This document shows positions 17,052 to 25,325 of a stretch of DNA of 64,000 bases, in pieces; the first letter of the stretch is position 1, and every line of letters starts with the position of its first letter. The notes beneath the pieces are model-generated. The model was not told where the DNA came from. It was given only the letters and a program-made list of their open reading frames with translations, and searched no databases. Both the position numbers and the translations under genes were made by a program. Source of the DNA: Crossiella equi. GTDB taxonomy: Bacteria; Actinomycetota; Actinomycetes; Mycobacteriales; Pseudonocardiaceae. The DNA is taken from contig NZ_JAGIOO010000001.1 of the NCBI RefSeq assembly GCF_017876755.1, positions 7,487,786 through 7,551,785 on the forward strand. Direction: 5' to 3'.

Positions 17052-18932
17052 ATGGACATCGACATGAACGCCTGGATGGCGCTGGAGAGCGCCATGCAGG
17101 ACAAGTCGGGGCGCACCGTCACCAAGGCGACGGTGCGCCGCATCGCGCGCTTCGCCCGGCCGCAGTACCGGGCGGTGGCGTGGCTGCTCGTGCTCAGCGC
17201 GCTGGCCGCCGTGCTCGCCGTGGCCACCCCGGTGCTGGCGGGCCGGGTGGTGGAGGCCATCGTCAACCGGGCGCCGGTCGACACCGTGCTCTGGCTGGCC
17301 GCGCTCATCGCGGGCATCGCCGTGGTCGAGGCCGGGCTGAGCCTGGCCGAGCGCTGGCAGTCCTCCCGCGTCGGCGAGGACCTCATCCTGCGGCTGCGCG
17401 AGGCGGTGTTCGCCCACGTCCAGCGCATGCCGGTGGCCTTCTTCACCCGCACCCGCACCGGTGCTCTGGTGAGCCGCCTCAACAACGACGTGATCGCCGC
17501 CCAGCGGGCCTTCTCCTCCACCCTGTCCGGGGTGGTCACCAACATCATCGCGCTGGCCCTGGCCGTGGTGGTCATGTTCAGCCTGTCCTGGCAGGTCACC
17601 TTGCTCGCGCTGATCCTGCTGCCGGTGTTCGTCATCCCGGCGCGCCGGGTCGGGCGGCGGCTGGCGGGCATGGAGCGCGAGGCGGCCAACCTCAACTCGG
17701 CCATGACCACGCAGATGACCGAGCGCTTCTCCGCCCCCGGCGCCACGCTGATCAAGCTGTTCGGGCGGCCCGCCGACGAGAACGCCGAGTTCGGCTCGCG
17801 GGCCCGCCGGGTGCGCGACATCGGCGTGCGCACCGCGGTCGCGCAGTGGGTCTTCATGGTCGCGCTCGGCCTGGTCTCCGCGCTGGCGCTGGCCCTGGTC
17901 TACGGCCTGGGCGGCTACTTCGCGCTCACCGGCACCCTCGAGGCGGGCACCGTGGTCACCCTCGCGCTGCTCATCACCCGCCTGTACTCCCCGCTCACCG
18001 CGCTGGCCGGGGCCCGGCTGGACGTGATGACCGCGCTGGTCAGCTTCGACCGGGTCTTCGAGGTGCTCGACCTCAAGCCGCTGATCGAGGAGAAGCCGGA
18101 CGCCCGCGCGGTGCCCGAGGGCCCGGTGTCGGTGGAGTTCGAGGACGTGCGCTTCAGCTACCCGGCCGCCGACAAGGTCTCCCTCGCCTCCCTGGAGGAG
18201 GTGGCCACTTTGGACAGCCGCGGCGGCGAGGAGGTGCTGCGCGGGGTGTCCTTCCGCGCCGAGCCCGGGCAGCTGGTCGCCCTGGTCGGTTCCTCCGGGG
18301 CGGGCAAGTCCACCCTGGCCTCGCTCACCCCGCGCCTCTACGACACCGACTCCGGCACGGTCCGGCTGGCCGGGGTCGACGTGCGCGACCTGTCCTTCGA
18401 CGCCATCCGCGACACCGTCGGCATGGTCACCCAGGACGGACACCTCTTCCACGAGACCATCGGCGCCAACCTGCGCCTGGCCCGTCCCGGCTCCACCGAC
18501 GAGGACCTGTGGGACGCGCTGCGCCGGGCCCGCCTCGACGACCTGGTCCGCTCGCTGCCCGACGGCCTGGACACCGTGGTCGGCGAACGCGGCTACCGCC
18601 TCTCCGGCGGCGAGCGGCAGCGGCTGACCATCGCCCGGCTGCTGCTGGCCCAGCCCCGGGTGGTCATCCTGGACGAGGCCACCGCGCACCTGGACTCCAG
18701 CTCGGAGGCCGCGGTGCAGGAGGCCCTGGTCGAGGCCCTCTCCGGGCGCACCTCGCTGGTCATCGCGCACCGGCTGTCCACCATCCGCGCCGCCGACCTC
18801 ATCCTGGTCGTGGAACAGGGGCAGGTCGTCGAACGCGGCACGCACGAGACGCTGCTCGCCGCGGGCGGGCGCTACGCCGAGCTGCACAACACCCAGTTCG
18901 CGGGCGGCAAGGAGCCGGTGGTCGCGAACTGA
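17052..18932 (+). CDS. ABC exporter, fused permease and ATPase
   Basis: Half-size type IV (B-family) ABC exporter of 626 aa that should work as a dimer. Six transmembrane helices lie in the first 330 residues, with RMPVAFFTRTRTGALVSRLNNDV as coupling region. The nucleotide-binding domain has Walker A GSSGAGKS (413-420), signature LSGGE (517-521), Walker B with D541/E542 (VILDEATAHLD) and the switch His in VIAHRLS. GGGGAG precedes ATG 17052. The substrate is unknown; drugs, peptides or lipids are typical. A MerR-type promoter suggests induction by a toxic compound. Confidence 0.88.
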   Translation: MDIDMNAWMALESAMQDKSGRTVTKATVRRIARFARPQYRAVAWLLVLSALAAVLAVATPVLAGRVVEAIVNRAPVDTVLWLAALIAGIAVVEAGLSLAERWQSSRVGEDLILRLREAVFAHVQRMPVAFFTRTRTGALVSRLNNDVIAAQRAFSSTLSGVVTNIIALALAVVVMFSLSWQVTLLALILLPVFVIPARRVGRRLAGMEREAANLNSAMTTQMTERFSAPGATLIKLFGRPADENAEFGSRARRVRDIGVRTAVAQWVFMVALGLVSALALALVYGLGGYFALTGTLEAGTVVTLALLITRLYSPLTALAGARLDVMTALVSFDRVFEVLDLKPLIEEKPDARAVPEGPVSVEFEDVRFSYPAADKVSLASLEEVATLDSRGGEEVLRGVSFRAEPGQLVALVGSSGAGKSTLASLTPRLYDTDSGTVRLAGVDVRDLSFDAIRDTVGMVTQDGHLFHETIGANLRLARPGSTDEDLWDALRRARLDDLVRSLPDGLDTVVGERGYRLSGGERQRLTIARLLLAQPRVVILDEATAHLDSSSEAAVQEALVEALSGRTSLVIAHRLSTIRAADLILVVEQGQVVERGTHETLLAAGGRYAELHNTQFAGGKEPVVAN

Positions 18933-18949
18933 CGGGGGAGCACCGGCCC

Positions 18950-18982
18950 GCCCCGCGGCGTCCACTTCGGACGGTGCGGGGC
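18950..18982 (+). terminator. Terminator of the ABC exporter gene
   Basis: GCCCCGC (18950-18956) pairs with GCGGGGC (18976-18982), with further GTCC/GGAC pairing inside the loop, 18 bases after the stop. Confidence 0.5.
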
Positions 18983-19014
18983 AGGCCGCCGCGTACCGCG
19001 CGCCGGTGCCTGGA

Positions 19015-19027
19015 TAAGCTCCGCCGG
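19015..19027 (+). promoter_or_regulatory. Leaderless promoter of the HAD gene
   Basis: TAAGCT (19015-19020) is followed after exactly six bases by GTG 19027, with no ribosome site. Same geometry as at 16289 and 53189. Confidence 0.5.
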
Positions 19028-19830
19028 TGGCGGGCAACACGAGCGGGCCTGCGGCCCCGGACCTCACCGCGGCGGCCTTCTTCGACGTGGACAACACCAT
19101 GATCATGGGCGCGTCGCTGTTCCACCTGGCCAGGGGACTGGTCGAGCGCAAGTTCCTCCGCTCCGCCGACCTGGCCGGGTTCGCCTGGAAGCAGGCCAAG
19201 TTCCGCGTCATGGGCCGGGAGGACCAGGGCGGCATCGACTCCAGCCGCGAGCAGCTGCTCTCCTTCGTCGCCGGGCGCCGGGTGGACGAGCTCACCGCGC
19301 TGTGCGAGGAGATCTTCGAGGACCGCATCTCCGGCCGGATCTGGCCCGGCACCAGGGCGCTGGCGCAGCTGCACCTGGAGGCGGGCCAGCGGGTCTGGCT
19401 GGTCACCGCCGCGCCGATGGAGCTGGCGCGGGTCATCGCCACCCGGCTCGGGCTCACCGGCGCGCTCGGCACCCGGGGCGAGCAGGTCGACGGCGTGTAC
19501 ACCGGCAGGCTGCTCGGCGAGCTGATGCACGGCAAGGCCAAGGCCTCCGCCATCCGCGAGCTGGCCGCGCACGAGGGCCTGGACCTGCGCCGCTGCACGG
19601 CCTACTCCGACTCCCTCAACGACCTGCCCATGCTCGCCACGGTCGGCACCGCGATCGCGATCAACCCCGACTCCGGTCTCCGCGACCTCGCGCGCACCCG
19701 CGGCTGGGAGGTCCGGGACTTCCGCACCGGCCGCAAGGCCGCCAAGATCGGTGTGCCCTCAGTGCTCGGCGCCGGGGCCGTCGCGGGCGCGATCGCCGCG
19801 GGCCTGGCCTACCGCCGCCGCTCCGACTGA
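19027..19830 (+). CDS. HAD-IB family phosphatase
   Basis: Phosphohydrolase of 267 aa in the SerB-like HAD-IB group. Motif I is FFDVDNT with Asp20 (nucleophile) and Asp22. Motif II is VTAAP, the lysine motif lies in HGKAKA, and motif III is [13 protein letters not shown]-terminal hydrophobic stretch ([17 protein letters not shown]) may anchor it to the membrane. Actinobacterial relatives are annotated as phosphoserine or lysophospholipid phosphatases; the substrate is not clear from sequence. The leaderless GTG fixes the start. Confidence 0.85.
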   Translation: MAGNTSGPAAPDLTAAAFFDVDNTMIMGASLFHLARGLVERKFLRSADLAGFAWKQAKFRVMGREDQGGIDSSREQLLSFVAGRRVDELTALCEEIFEDRISGRIWPGTRALAQLHLEAGQRVWLVTAAPMELARVIATRLGLTGALGTRGEQVDGVYTGRLLGELMHGKAKASAIRELAAHEGLDLRRCTAYSDSLNDLPMLATVGTAIAINPDSGLRDLARTRGWEVRDFRTGRKAAKIGVPSVLGAGAVAGAIAAGLAYRRRSD

Positions 19831-19970
19831 GCACCGGCCGGGTCCGGCTGGTCACCGGCTGAGTTCGTACAGGGCAACGGTTTTGTCCCGTGAGGGCCGG
19901 GGCACCCGGTAGGCACGCTTCGGCCGGACCGGTGCCCGAGCCGTGCCCCGAACACCCCGGGAGGACCCCC

Positions 19971-20270
19971 ATGTTGAGCCAGGGTGACCGCCGACGTCTG
20001 GACGAGATCGCCAGCCAGCTCGCCGCCGCCGACCCCACCTTCGTCGAAGGCCTGCGCGCCGGCCATCCGGCGGCGCCGTGCGACGACCGCCGATGGCCGC
20101 CGGTCCTCGCCGGGCTGGTCGCCTTCCTGATGTTCCTGGTGGCCCTGGCCGCCGTGTCCCTGCCCCTGATGCTCGCCTGCCTGGTCGGCATGACGTGGTC
20201 GGTGGTCAGCTACCGCGACCGGGTGCGCCGCGGCCACTGCTGGCGGACCCGCCCGCGCCTGCCCCGCTAG
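19971..20270 (+). CDS. DUF3040 membrane protein
   Basis: Small membrane protein of 99 aa. The N-terminal motif LSQGDRRRLDEIASQLAAADP is typical of DUF3040, followed by two transmembrane helices (about 44-78) and a basic tail. GGGAGGA (19959-19965) precedes ATG 19971. Function unknown. Its last 65 bases overlap the convergent WYL regulator gene. Confidence 0.75.
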   Translation: MLSQGDRRRLDEIASQLAAADPTFVEGLRAGHPAAPCDDRRWPPVLAGLVAFLMFLVALAAVSLPLMLACLVGMTWSVVSYRDRVRRGHCWRTRPRLPR

Positions 20271-21243
20271 CTCCCCCCGGCACCGCGCGGCGCAGCCGGT
20301 CGGCCACCGCCAGCAGGTGCTCGGCCAGCTCGGGCGCGTCCACCACCTCGAAGTCGATCCCCAGCATGCCCAGTCCCCAGGCCAGGCCCTGCATGTCCGA
20401 GCCGGTGACGTGCAGCAGGCAGCTGTCCCCGCTCTCCGGCTCCACCCGTCCCCAGGTCGCGAAACCCCGCTCCTGAGCCGTGTCCGCGTCGACCGGCAGC
20501 CGCACCGTCGAGCTGTACTGCCGCAGCCGGGACACGCCTTCGGAGACGAAGCTCGCCGGGTCCGCCGTGGGCAGCTGCCTCGGGGTGAACCGCGGCCCGG
20601 TCGGGGTCCTGGTGCGCATGCGGTCCACGCGGAAGGTGCGCCAGTCGCGGCGGGCGGTGTCCCAGGCCACCAGGTACCAGCGGCGGCCCCAGGTGACCAG
20701 GTGGTGCGGCTCGACCTCGCGCAGGCTGTCGGTGCCGTCGTGGCCGCGGTAGTCGAAGCGCAGGCGTTCGGTGTCGCGGCAGGCGGCCGCGATCGTGGTC
20801 AGCGTGTCCGAGGAGATCGTCGGCATCGGCCGCAGCGGCACGGTCGCGATCTGCAGCGCCGCCACCCGCCGCCGCAGCCGGGAGGGCAGCACCTGCTCCA
20901 GCTTCACCAGCGCCCGCAACGAGGCCTCGCCGATGCCCTCGATGCTCTCGTTGGTCGCGGTGCGCAGGCCGATCGCCACCGCCACCGCCTCCTCGTCGTC
21001 CAGCAGCAGCGGCGGCAGGTCGGCCCCCGAGCCCAGCCGGTAGCCGCCCGCGGCGCCCTTGAGCGACTCGATCGGGTACTCCAGATCGCGCAGCTTCTCG
21101 ATGTCGCGCCGCACCGTGCGGCCGGTGACGCCGAGGCGGTCCGCCAGTTCGCCGCCCGACCACTCGCGGCGCATCTGCAACAGCGTCAGCAGCCGCAGCA
21201 GCCGGGCCGAGGTCTCCTTCACCGCCACAGTCTGCCGCGTCAC
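20206..21243 (-). CDS. WYL-domain transcription regulator
   Basis: DNA-binding regulator of up to 345 aa: an N-terminal DeoR-type winged HTH (LLRLLTLLQMRREWSGGELADRL and VTGRTVRRDIEKLRDL), a WYL domain with RRWYLVAWDTAR at about residues 187-198, and a WCX-type C-terminal region. WYL proteins respond to ligands, often nucleotides. The start sits about 100 bases from the divergent 4Fe-4S reductase gene, so it likely controls that operon. Confidence 0.82.
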   Translation of the reverse strand: MTRQTVAVKETSARLLRLLTLLQMRREWSGGELADRLGVTGRTVRRDIEKLRDLEYPIESLKGAAGGYRLGSGADLPPLLLDDEEAVAVAIGLRTATNESIEGIGEASLRALVKLEQVLPSRLRRRVAALQIATVPLRPMPTISSDTLTTIAAACRDTERLRFDYRGHDGTDSLREVEPHHLVTWGRRWYLVAWDTARRDWRTFRVDRMRTRTPTGPRFTPRQLPTADPASFVSEGVSRLRQYSSTVRLPVDADTAQERGFATWGRVEPESGDSCLLHVTGSDMQGLAWGLGMLGIDFEVVDAPELAEHLLAVADRLRRAVPGGASGAGAGGSASSGRGAPGRGS

Positions 21244-21282
21244 CCCGACAGCCGGGTTCGAGCCCCGCTGACCTGATGAGTC

Positions 21283-21326
21283 TTGATTCCCAACTCACTC
21301 TCTGCCAGGGTGGGTTGGAAAATCAA
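21283..21326. promoter_or_regulatory. Inverted repeat in the WYL/reductase divergent promoter
   Basis: TTGATTCCCAAC (21283-21294) is mirrored by GTTGGAAAATCAA (21314-21326) with one inserted base. It lies between the WYL gene and the reductase gene and is the best operator candidate for the WYL protein. Confidence 0.4.
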
Positions 21327-21344
21327 TCTCAGTCGGGAGATCCC

Positions 21345-22409
21345 ATGGCGAAGCTGCCGCCCAGGCTCGCGGAGCACCCGTCCGTCCGCGCGGTGCTCGA
21401 CCGGCGCGCGAGCGAGGCGCCGAAACCCCAGGTGATCGACGCCGAGTGGCTGCGGAAGCTGTGCCTGGAGGCGGGCGCGGACGACGTCGGCTTCGTCTCC
21501 CTGGACCACCCCGACCTGGCCAGTGAGCGCGAGCCGGTGCTGAACGCGCTGCCCGGCACCCGCAGCCTGGTCTCCCTGGTGGGCCGGATGAACCGGGAGA
21601 ACGTGCGCTCGCCCGCGCGCAGCGTGGCCAACCAGGAGTTCCACCGCGGCGCCGAGGTGCTCAACGAGGTCGCGCACCGCGTCGTGCGTGCCCTGGAGGA
21701 CACCGGGCACCGCGCGCTGAACCCGGCCGTGGCCTTCCCGATGGAGATGGACAGGTACCCGGGCCGCATCTGGGTGGTCGCGCACAAGCCGGTCGCGGTC
21801 GCCGCCGGGATGGGCGCGATGGGCATCCACCGCAACGTCATCCACCCGCGCTTCGGCAACTTCATCCTGCTCGGCACCCTGCTCCTGGACGCCGAGATCA
21901 GCGAGTACGGCACCGCCCTGGACTACAACCCCTGCCTGGAGTGCAAGCTGTGCGTGGCCGCCTGCCCGGTCGGCGCGATCGCCAAGGACGGCGCCTTCGA
22001 CTGGGCGGCCTGCGCCACGCACAACTACCGCGAGTTCATGGGCGGCTTCGAGGACTGGGTCGGCACCGTGGTGGAGAGCGGGGACACCGACGCCTACCGC
22101 GAGCGCGTCACCGCCAGCGAGAGCGCTTCCATGTGGCAGAGCCTGGCCTTCAAACCCAACTACAAGGCGGCCTACTGCCTGGCCGTTTGCCCGGCAGGGG
22201 AGGATGTACTCGAGCCCTACCTCTCCAACCGCAAGGACTTCATGGACACCGTCCTGAAACCGCTGCAGGAGAAGGTGGAGACGCTCTACGTGGTGCCCGG
22301 CTCGCCGGCCGGGGACCACGCCCGACGCCGGTTCCCGCACAAGCCGGTCAAGGAGGTCCGCAACGGTCTCCCTGGCACCCGGCCGCGGCAGGAGGAGAAG
22401 GACGGTTGA
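21345..22409 (+). CDS. 4Fe-4S double-cluster reductase-like protein
   Basis: Protein of 354 aa resembling epoxyqueuosine reductase QueG and corrinoid/4Fe-4S reductive dehalogenase C-terminal regions. The first cluster motif is CLECKLCVAACPVG; the second uses YCLAVCPAGE with further Cys before it (WAACATHNY). The N-terminal half is the cobalamin-binding-like domain. The usual QueG HEAT tail is absent. GGGAGA precedes ATG 21345. The stop overlaps the KAS II start (TGATG), so the two are translationally coupled. Likely a redox enzyme on a product of the neighbouring synthase; this is inference. Confidence 0.7.
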   Translation: MAKLPPRLAEHPSVRAVLDRRASEAPKPQVIDAEWLRKLCLEAGADDVGFVSLDHPDLASEREPVLNALPGTRSLVSLVGRMNRENVRSPARSVANQEFHRGAEVLNEVAHRVVRALEDTGHRALNPAVAFPMEMDRYPGRIWVVAHKPVAVAAGMGAMGIHRNVIHPRFGNFILLGTLLLDAEISEYGTALDYNPCLECKLCVAACPVGAIAKDGAFDWAACATHNYREFMGGFEDWVGTVVESGDTDAYRERVTASESASMWQSLAFKPNYKAAYCLAVCPAGEDVLEPYLSNRKDFMDTVLKPLQEKVETLYVVPGSPAGDHARRRFPHKPVKEVRNGLPGTRPRQEEKDG

Positions 22410-23629
22410 TGACCGAGGTTGTGATCACCGGGCTCGGCACGGTGAGCCCGCTGGGCGCCACGACGGCCGACACCTGGGCCGGGCTGCTGGCCGGGCGGTC
22501 CGGGGTCCAGGTGCTGACCGACGACTGGGCGCGGGAGCTGCCCGCCCGGCTGGCCGCCCGGATGGTGGTCGACCCGGCCACCCTGCTCGACCGGGTGCAG
22601 GCCCGCCGCATCGACCGCTCGACCCAGGCCGCCCTGGTCGCCGCCCGCGAGGCCTGGACCGACGCGGGCTTGGAGAAGGGCGCGGTCGACCCGAACCGGG
22701 TCGCCGTGGTCCTGGGCACCGGCATCGGCGGTGTCGGCACCCTCCTGGACAACTACCAGGCCCTCACCGACCGCGGCTACCGCCGGGTGTCCCCGCGCAT
22801 GGTCCAGATGATCATGCCGAACAGCGCGGCGGCCACGGTCAGCATCGACCTGGACGCCCGCGCGGGCGCGATCTGCCCGACCAGCGCGTGCGCCACCGGC
22901 GCCGAGGCCCTGGCCCACGCCCTGGACCTGATCCGCCTGGGCCGCGCGGACGTGGTCATCACCGGCGGCACCGAGGCCTGCGTCCGCTCGGTCACCATGG
23001 CCGGTTTCGCCCAGGCCCAGGCGATGTCCACGCGCAACGACGAACCCGAACGCGCCTCCCGCCCCTACGACAAGGGCCGCGACGGCTTCGTCCTGGGCGA
23101 GGGCGCGGCGGTCCTGGTCATCGAACGCGCCGACGTGGCCAAGGCCCGGGGCCGCACCCCCTACGCCACCTTCGCGGGAGCGGCGATCACCTCCGACGCC
23201 TACGACATGGTGGGCCTGCACCCGGAGGGCGACGGCCAGATCCGCGCGATGACCACGGCCCTCCGCGAGGCCGACCTGACCGCGGCCGACATCAAGCACG
23301 TCAACGCCCACGCCACCGCCACCCCGGGCGGCGACATGATCGAGGCCAAGGCCATCCACGACGTCTTCGGCGACACCGCCCTGGTCTCGGCCACCAAATC
23401 CATGACGGGCCACCTCCTGGGCGCGGCCGGTGCCCTGGAAGCGGTCGCCACCGTCCTGGCGGTCCACCACGACATCGCCCCACCCACCCTGAACCTGGAA
23501 GACCCCGAGGACACCCTCCGCATCCAGGTCACCCGCGGGGAACCGGTCAAACTCCCCATCAACGCGGCCCTGTCCAACTCCTTCGGCTTCGGCGGCCACA
23601 ACACGGCCCTGGTCTTCCGCAAGCCCTGA
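22409..23629 (+). CDS. fabF: 3-oxoacyl-ACP synthase II (KAS II/FabF)
   Basis: Condensing enzyme of 406 aa with a complete Cys-His-His set: Cys161 in PTSACATGAEA, His301 in VNAHATATPGGD and His335 in SATKSMTGHLLGAAGAL, plus Lys330. It extends acyl chains with malonyl-ACP. No ACP or ketoreductase gene is adjacent; instead it is coupled to an iron-sulfur reductase gene, which suggests a special pathway rather than bulk fatty-acid synthesis. The GGVGT-like helix and gatekeeper loop (SFGFGGHNTALVF at the end) are intact. Confidence 0.88.
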   Translation: MTEVVITGLGTVSPLGATTADTWAGLLAGRSGVQVLTDDWARELPARLAARMVVDPATLLDRVQARRIDRSTQAALVAAREAWTDAGLEKGAVDPNRVAVVLGTGIGGVGTLLDNYQALTDRGYRRVSPRMVQMIMPNSAAATVSIDLDARAGAICPTSACATGAEALAHALDLIRLGRADVVITGGTEACVRSVTMAGFAQAQAMSTRNDEPERASRPYDKGRDGFVLGEGAAVLVIERADVAKARGRTPYATFAGAAITSDAYDMVGLHPEGDGQIRAMTTALREADLTAADIKHVNAHATATPGGDMIEAKAIHDVFGDTALVSATKSMTGHLLGAAGALEAVATVLAVHHDIAPPTLNLEDPEDTLRIQVTRGEPVKLPINAALSNSFGFGGHNTALVFRKP

Positions 23630-23641
23630 GCTGAGCCCCGC

Positions 23642-23689
23642 GCCCGGTCAGCCGGTCCCGTGCACCGCACAGGAACTGCCTGACCGGGC
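23642..23689 (+). terminator. Terminator after fabF
   Basis: GCCCGGTCAG (23642-23651) pairs perfectly with CTGACCGGGC (23680-23689) around a 28-base loop, 12 bases after the fabF stop. Confidence 0.45.
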
Positions 23690-23754
23690 TCGGGTCCGCC
23701 ACCCGAGACGAACGCCCACCCGGCATGCCGGAGGCTGCCCCGTGATCCCGGCCG

Positions 23755-24210
23755 TCAGGCCTCGACCCGGCCCGCGACCGTCCACTCCGGACTGGCGAAC
23801 CGGGCGGTGAGCTCACCCGACCCGGGCTCCTGCCCACAGGCCTTGCACACCATCACGGTCTCCAGATCGGCCCCACAGTTGTGCTCGAACACCACGGGTG
23901 GCGCGTCCTTGAGGTGGCGGTCCCCCCACTGCCGCAGGGCGTGCAACACGCTCCGCAGCTCCCGTCCGGCCTCGGTGGCGTGGTACTCGAAACGCGGCGG
24001 CCGCTCGCTGTACCGCACCCGCTCCAGCACCCCGGCCTCGACGAGCTTCTTCAACCGGGCCGCGAGGATGTCCCGGGGTGCCCCGATGTTGCGGACCATG
24101 CCGTCGAAGCGATGCACTCCGTAGAACACCTCACGAAGCACCAACAGCGAGTACTTCTCACCCACCACCGTGAGCGCGGCGGCGATGGAACACGGTCGCG
24201 GCGAACTCAT
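23755..24210 (-). CDS. HxlR-family winged-helix regulator
   Basis: Regulator of 151 aa with the HxlR core: CSIAAALTVVGEKYSLLVLREVFYGVHRFDGM, then APRDILAARLKKLVEAGVL and the wing VRYSERPPRFEYHAT. The C-terminal extension carries CGADLETVMVCKACGQ, a three- or four-Cys cluster that may bind zinc, as in the HxlR subset with a thiol tail. HxlR proteins sense aldehydes or redox stress and usually sit opposite their target. Here the upstream side is a 1.1-kb gene-free stretch, so the target is not apparent. Confidence 0.8.
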   Translation of the reverse strand: MSSPRPCSIAAALTVVGEKYSLLVLREVFYGVHRFDGMVRNIGAPRDILAARLKKLVEAGVLERVRYSERPPRFEYHATEAGRELRSVLHALRQWGDRHLKDAPPVVFEHNCGADLETVMVCKACGQEPGSGELTARFASPEWTVAGRVEA

Positions 24211-25325
24211 GCCACCACGGTAGACGAGTCCGTTTGATTACCCAATCTTTTCGAGCCAACAACTCGGGACACGAACACCCAGCACCCGGGCCTCGCGCTT
24301 GCCCACCAGGAGTACGGCGGAATGGCAAGCGCCGGCAACGCCTGTCCACGGTGGTGGGGATCCGGGGTGGACGGTCCAACACCGGTGCCCTCCTCCCGAC
24401 GAACGGCTCCGGTGGGAGGAGGAAACAACTGGCCACGGCTGGATGGTCGGCAACAGCTTCGTGGTGCCAACCGGGCACGTGTCGAAGTAATGGTCGGGAG
24501 ACTGACGCCCGGGTGGCAGACCCACGTACATCCTGGCCGCAGGAACCGGCCAGTGGCATGGCCCGGGTCGCAAGCCGGATGGCAGGCCAGGGAGACCACT
24601 GCCCCGCAGCTGCGGGCAGTCCAGTGGGAAACGACCGTCGGAGCCTGAGCGGACACAGTCGCCTGTGGTGCTTGCGGGCTCTCGTGCGTGTTGTCCGCCG
24701 TGGGCGCGATCCCGTCGACTGTCTGCCTCGGTTGCGCGGCTGACGTTTCCGGATGTGGGCGCCCACATCCGGAAACGTCGTGCCGGGCAGACCCCTCCAT
24801 GGCGGGGCGGCCTGGTCGGCGCCCGGCTGTCGTGCTCCAGCGGCAAGACCATGCCGTGGGGTACGACTGCCCGGCCTCGCCGTGCGGGCCGGGTGCTGGC
24901 ATCGGCTACCGGCGTCCGGTGTCAGTGCCTGGTTGCCGTACGGCACTGGCCGCGCGGGGCCCGGTGCGCCAGGGACGGGCCGCGGGTGGCCAGATGGAGG
25001 TCGGGCTTGCCGGTGCCAGGCGCGGGTACAGGCAAGCGGGGCGGACGGTTGCCGGGGGGCCTCACCCGTGGACTGAGCGGGTGAAGTCCCTGGTGCCGCC
25101 TGTCCGGGGTGGGGCCGGGCGGGCGGGCTGGCTGGGCGTGTCGTCACAGCGCCGCCGGCGCTGGTCGTGTGAGTTCGGCCGGGCCGCTGGCGGCACAGCC
25201 GCCCGGTGGGAGGGCGTTGTGGCGGCGTCACCCGCGACCGAACTGGTCATGACCTTCGCGAACGGGGCTTTGGCGACACGACCCGGGGCGTGGGTCTGGG
25301 GCCCAGCCGGGTGGTGCGGGTCAGG
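24211..25325. other. 1.1-kb gene-free stretch with palindromes
   Basis: No reading frame here shows a family motif, signal or credible start on either strand, although several long open frames exist by base composition alone. It contains a perfect 38-bp palindrome (24742-24779), a shorter one, CCGCAGCTGCGG (24604-24615), and CCACTG/CAGTGG arms around it (24596-24627). It may be a decayed gene, a spacer or a source of structured RNA. Confidence 0.5.
24742..24779. repeat. Perfect 38-bp palindrome
   Basis: Bases 24742-24760 are the exact reverse complement of 24761-24779; the centre reads GGGCGCCC. No flanking gene ends here, so it is not an obvious terminator. It could be a REP-like unit or the site of a DNA-binding protein. 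I found no second copy in this window. Confidence 0.6.

Noticed and set aside
21250-21275. GGTTCGAGCC resembles a tRNA T-loop
   Set aside because: No acceptor stem, anticodon arm or CCA fits around it on either strand, and it sits at the WYL gene start.
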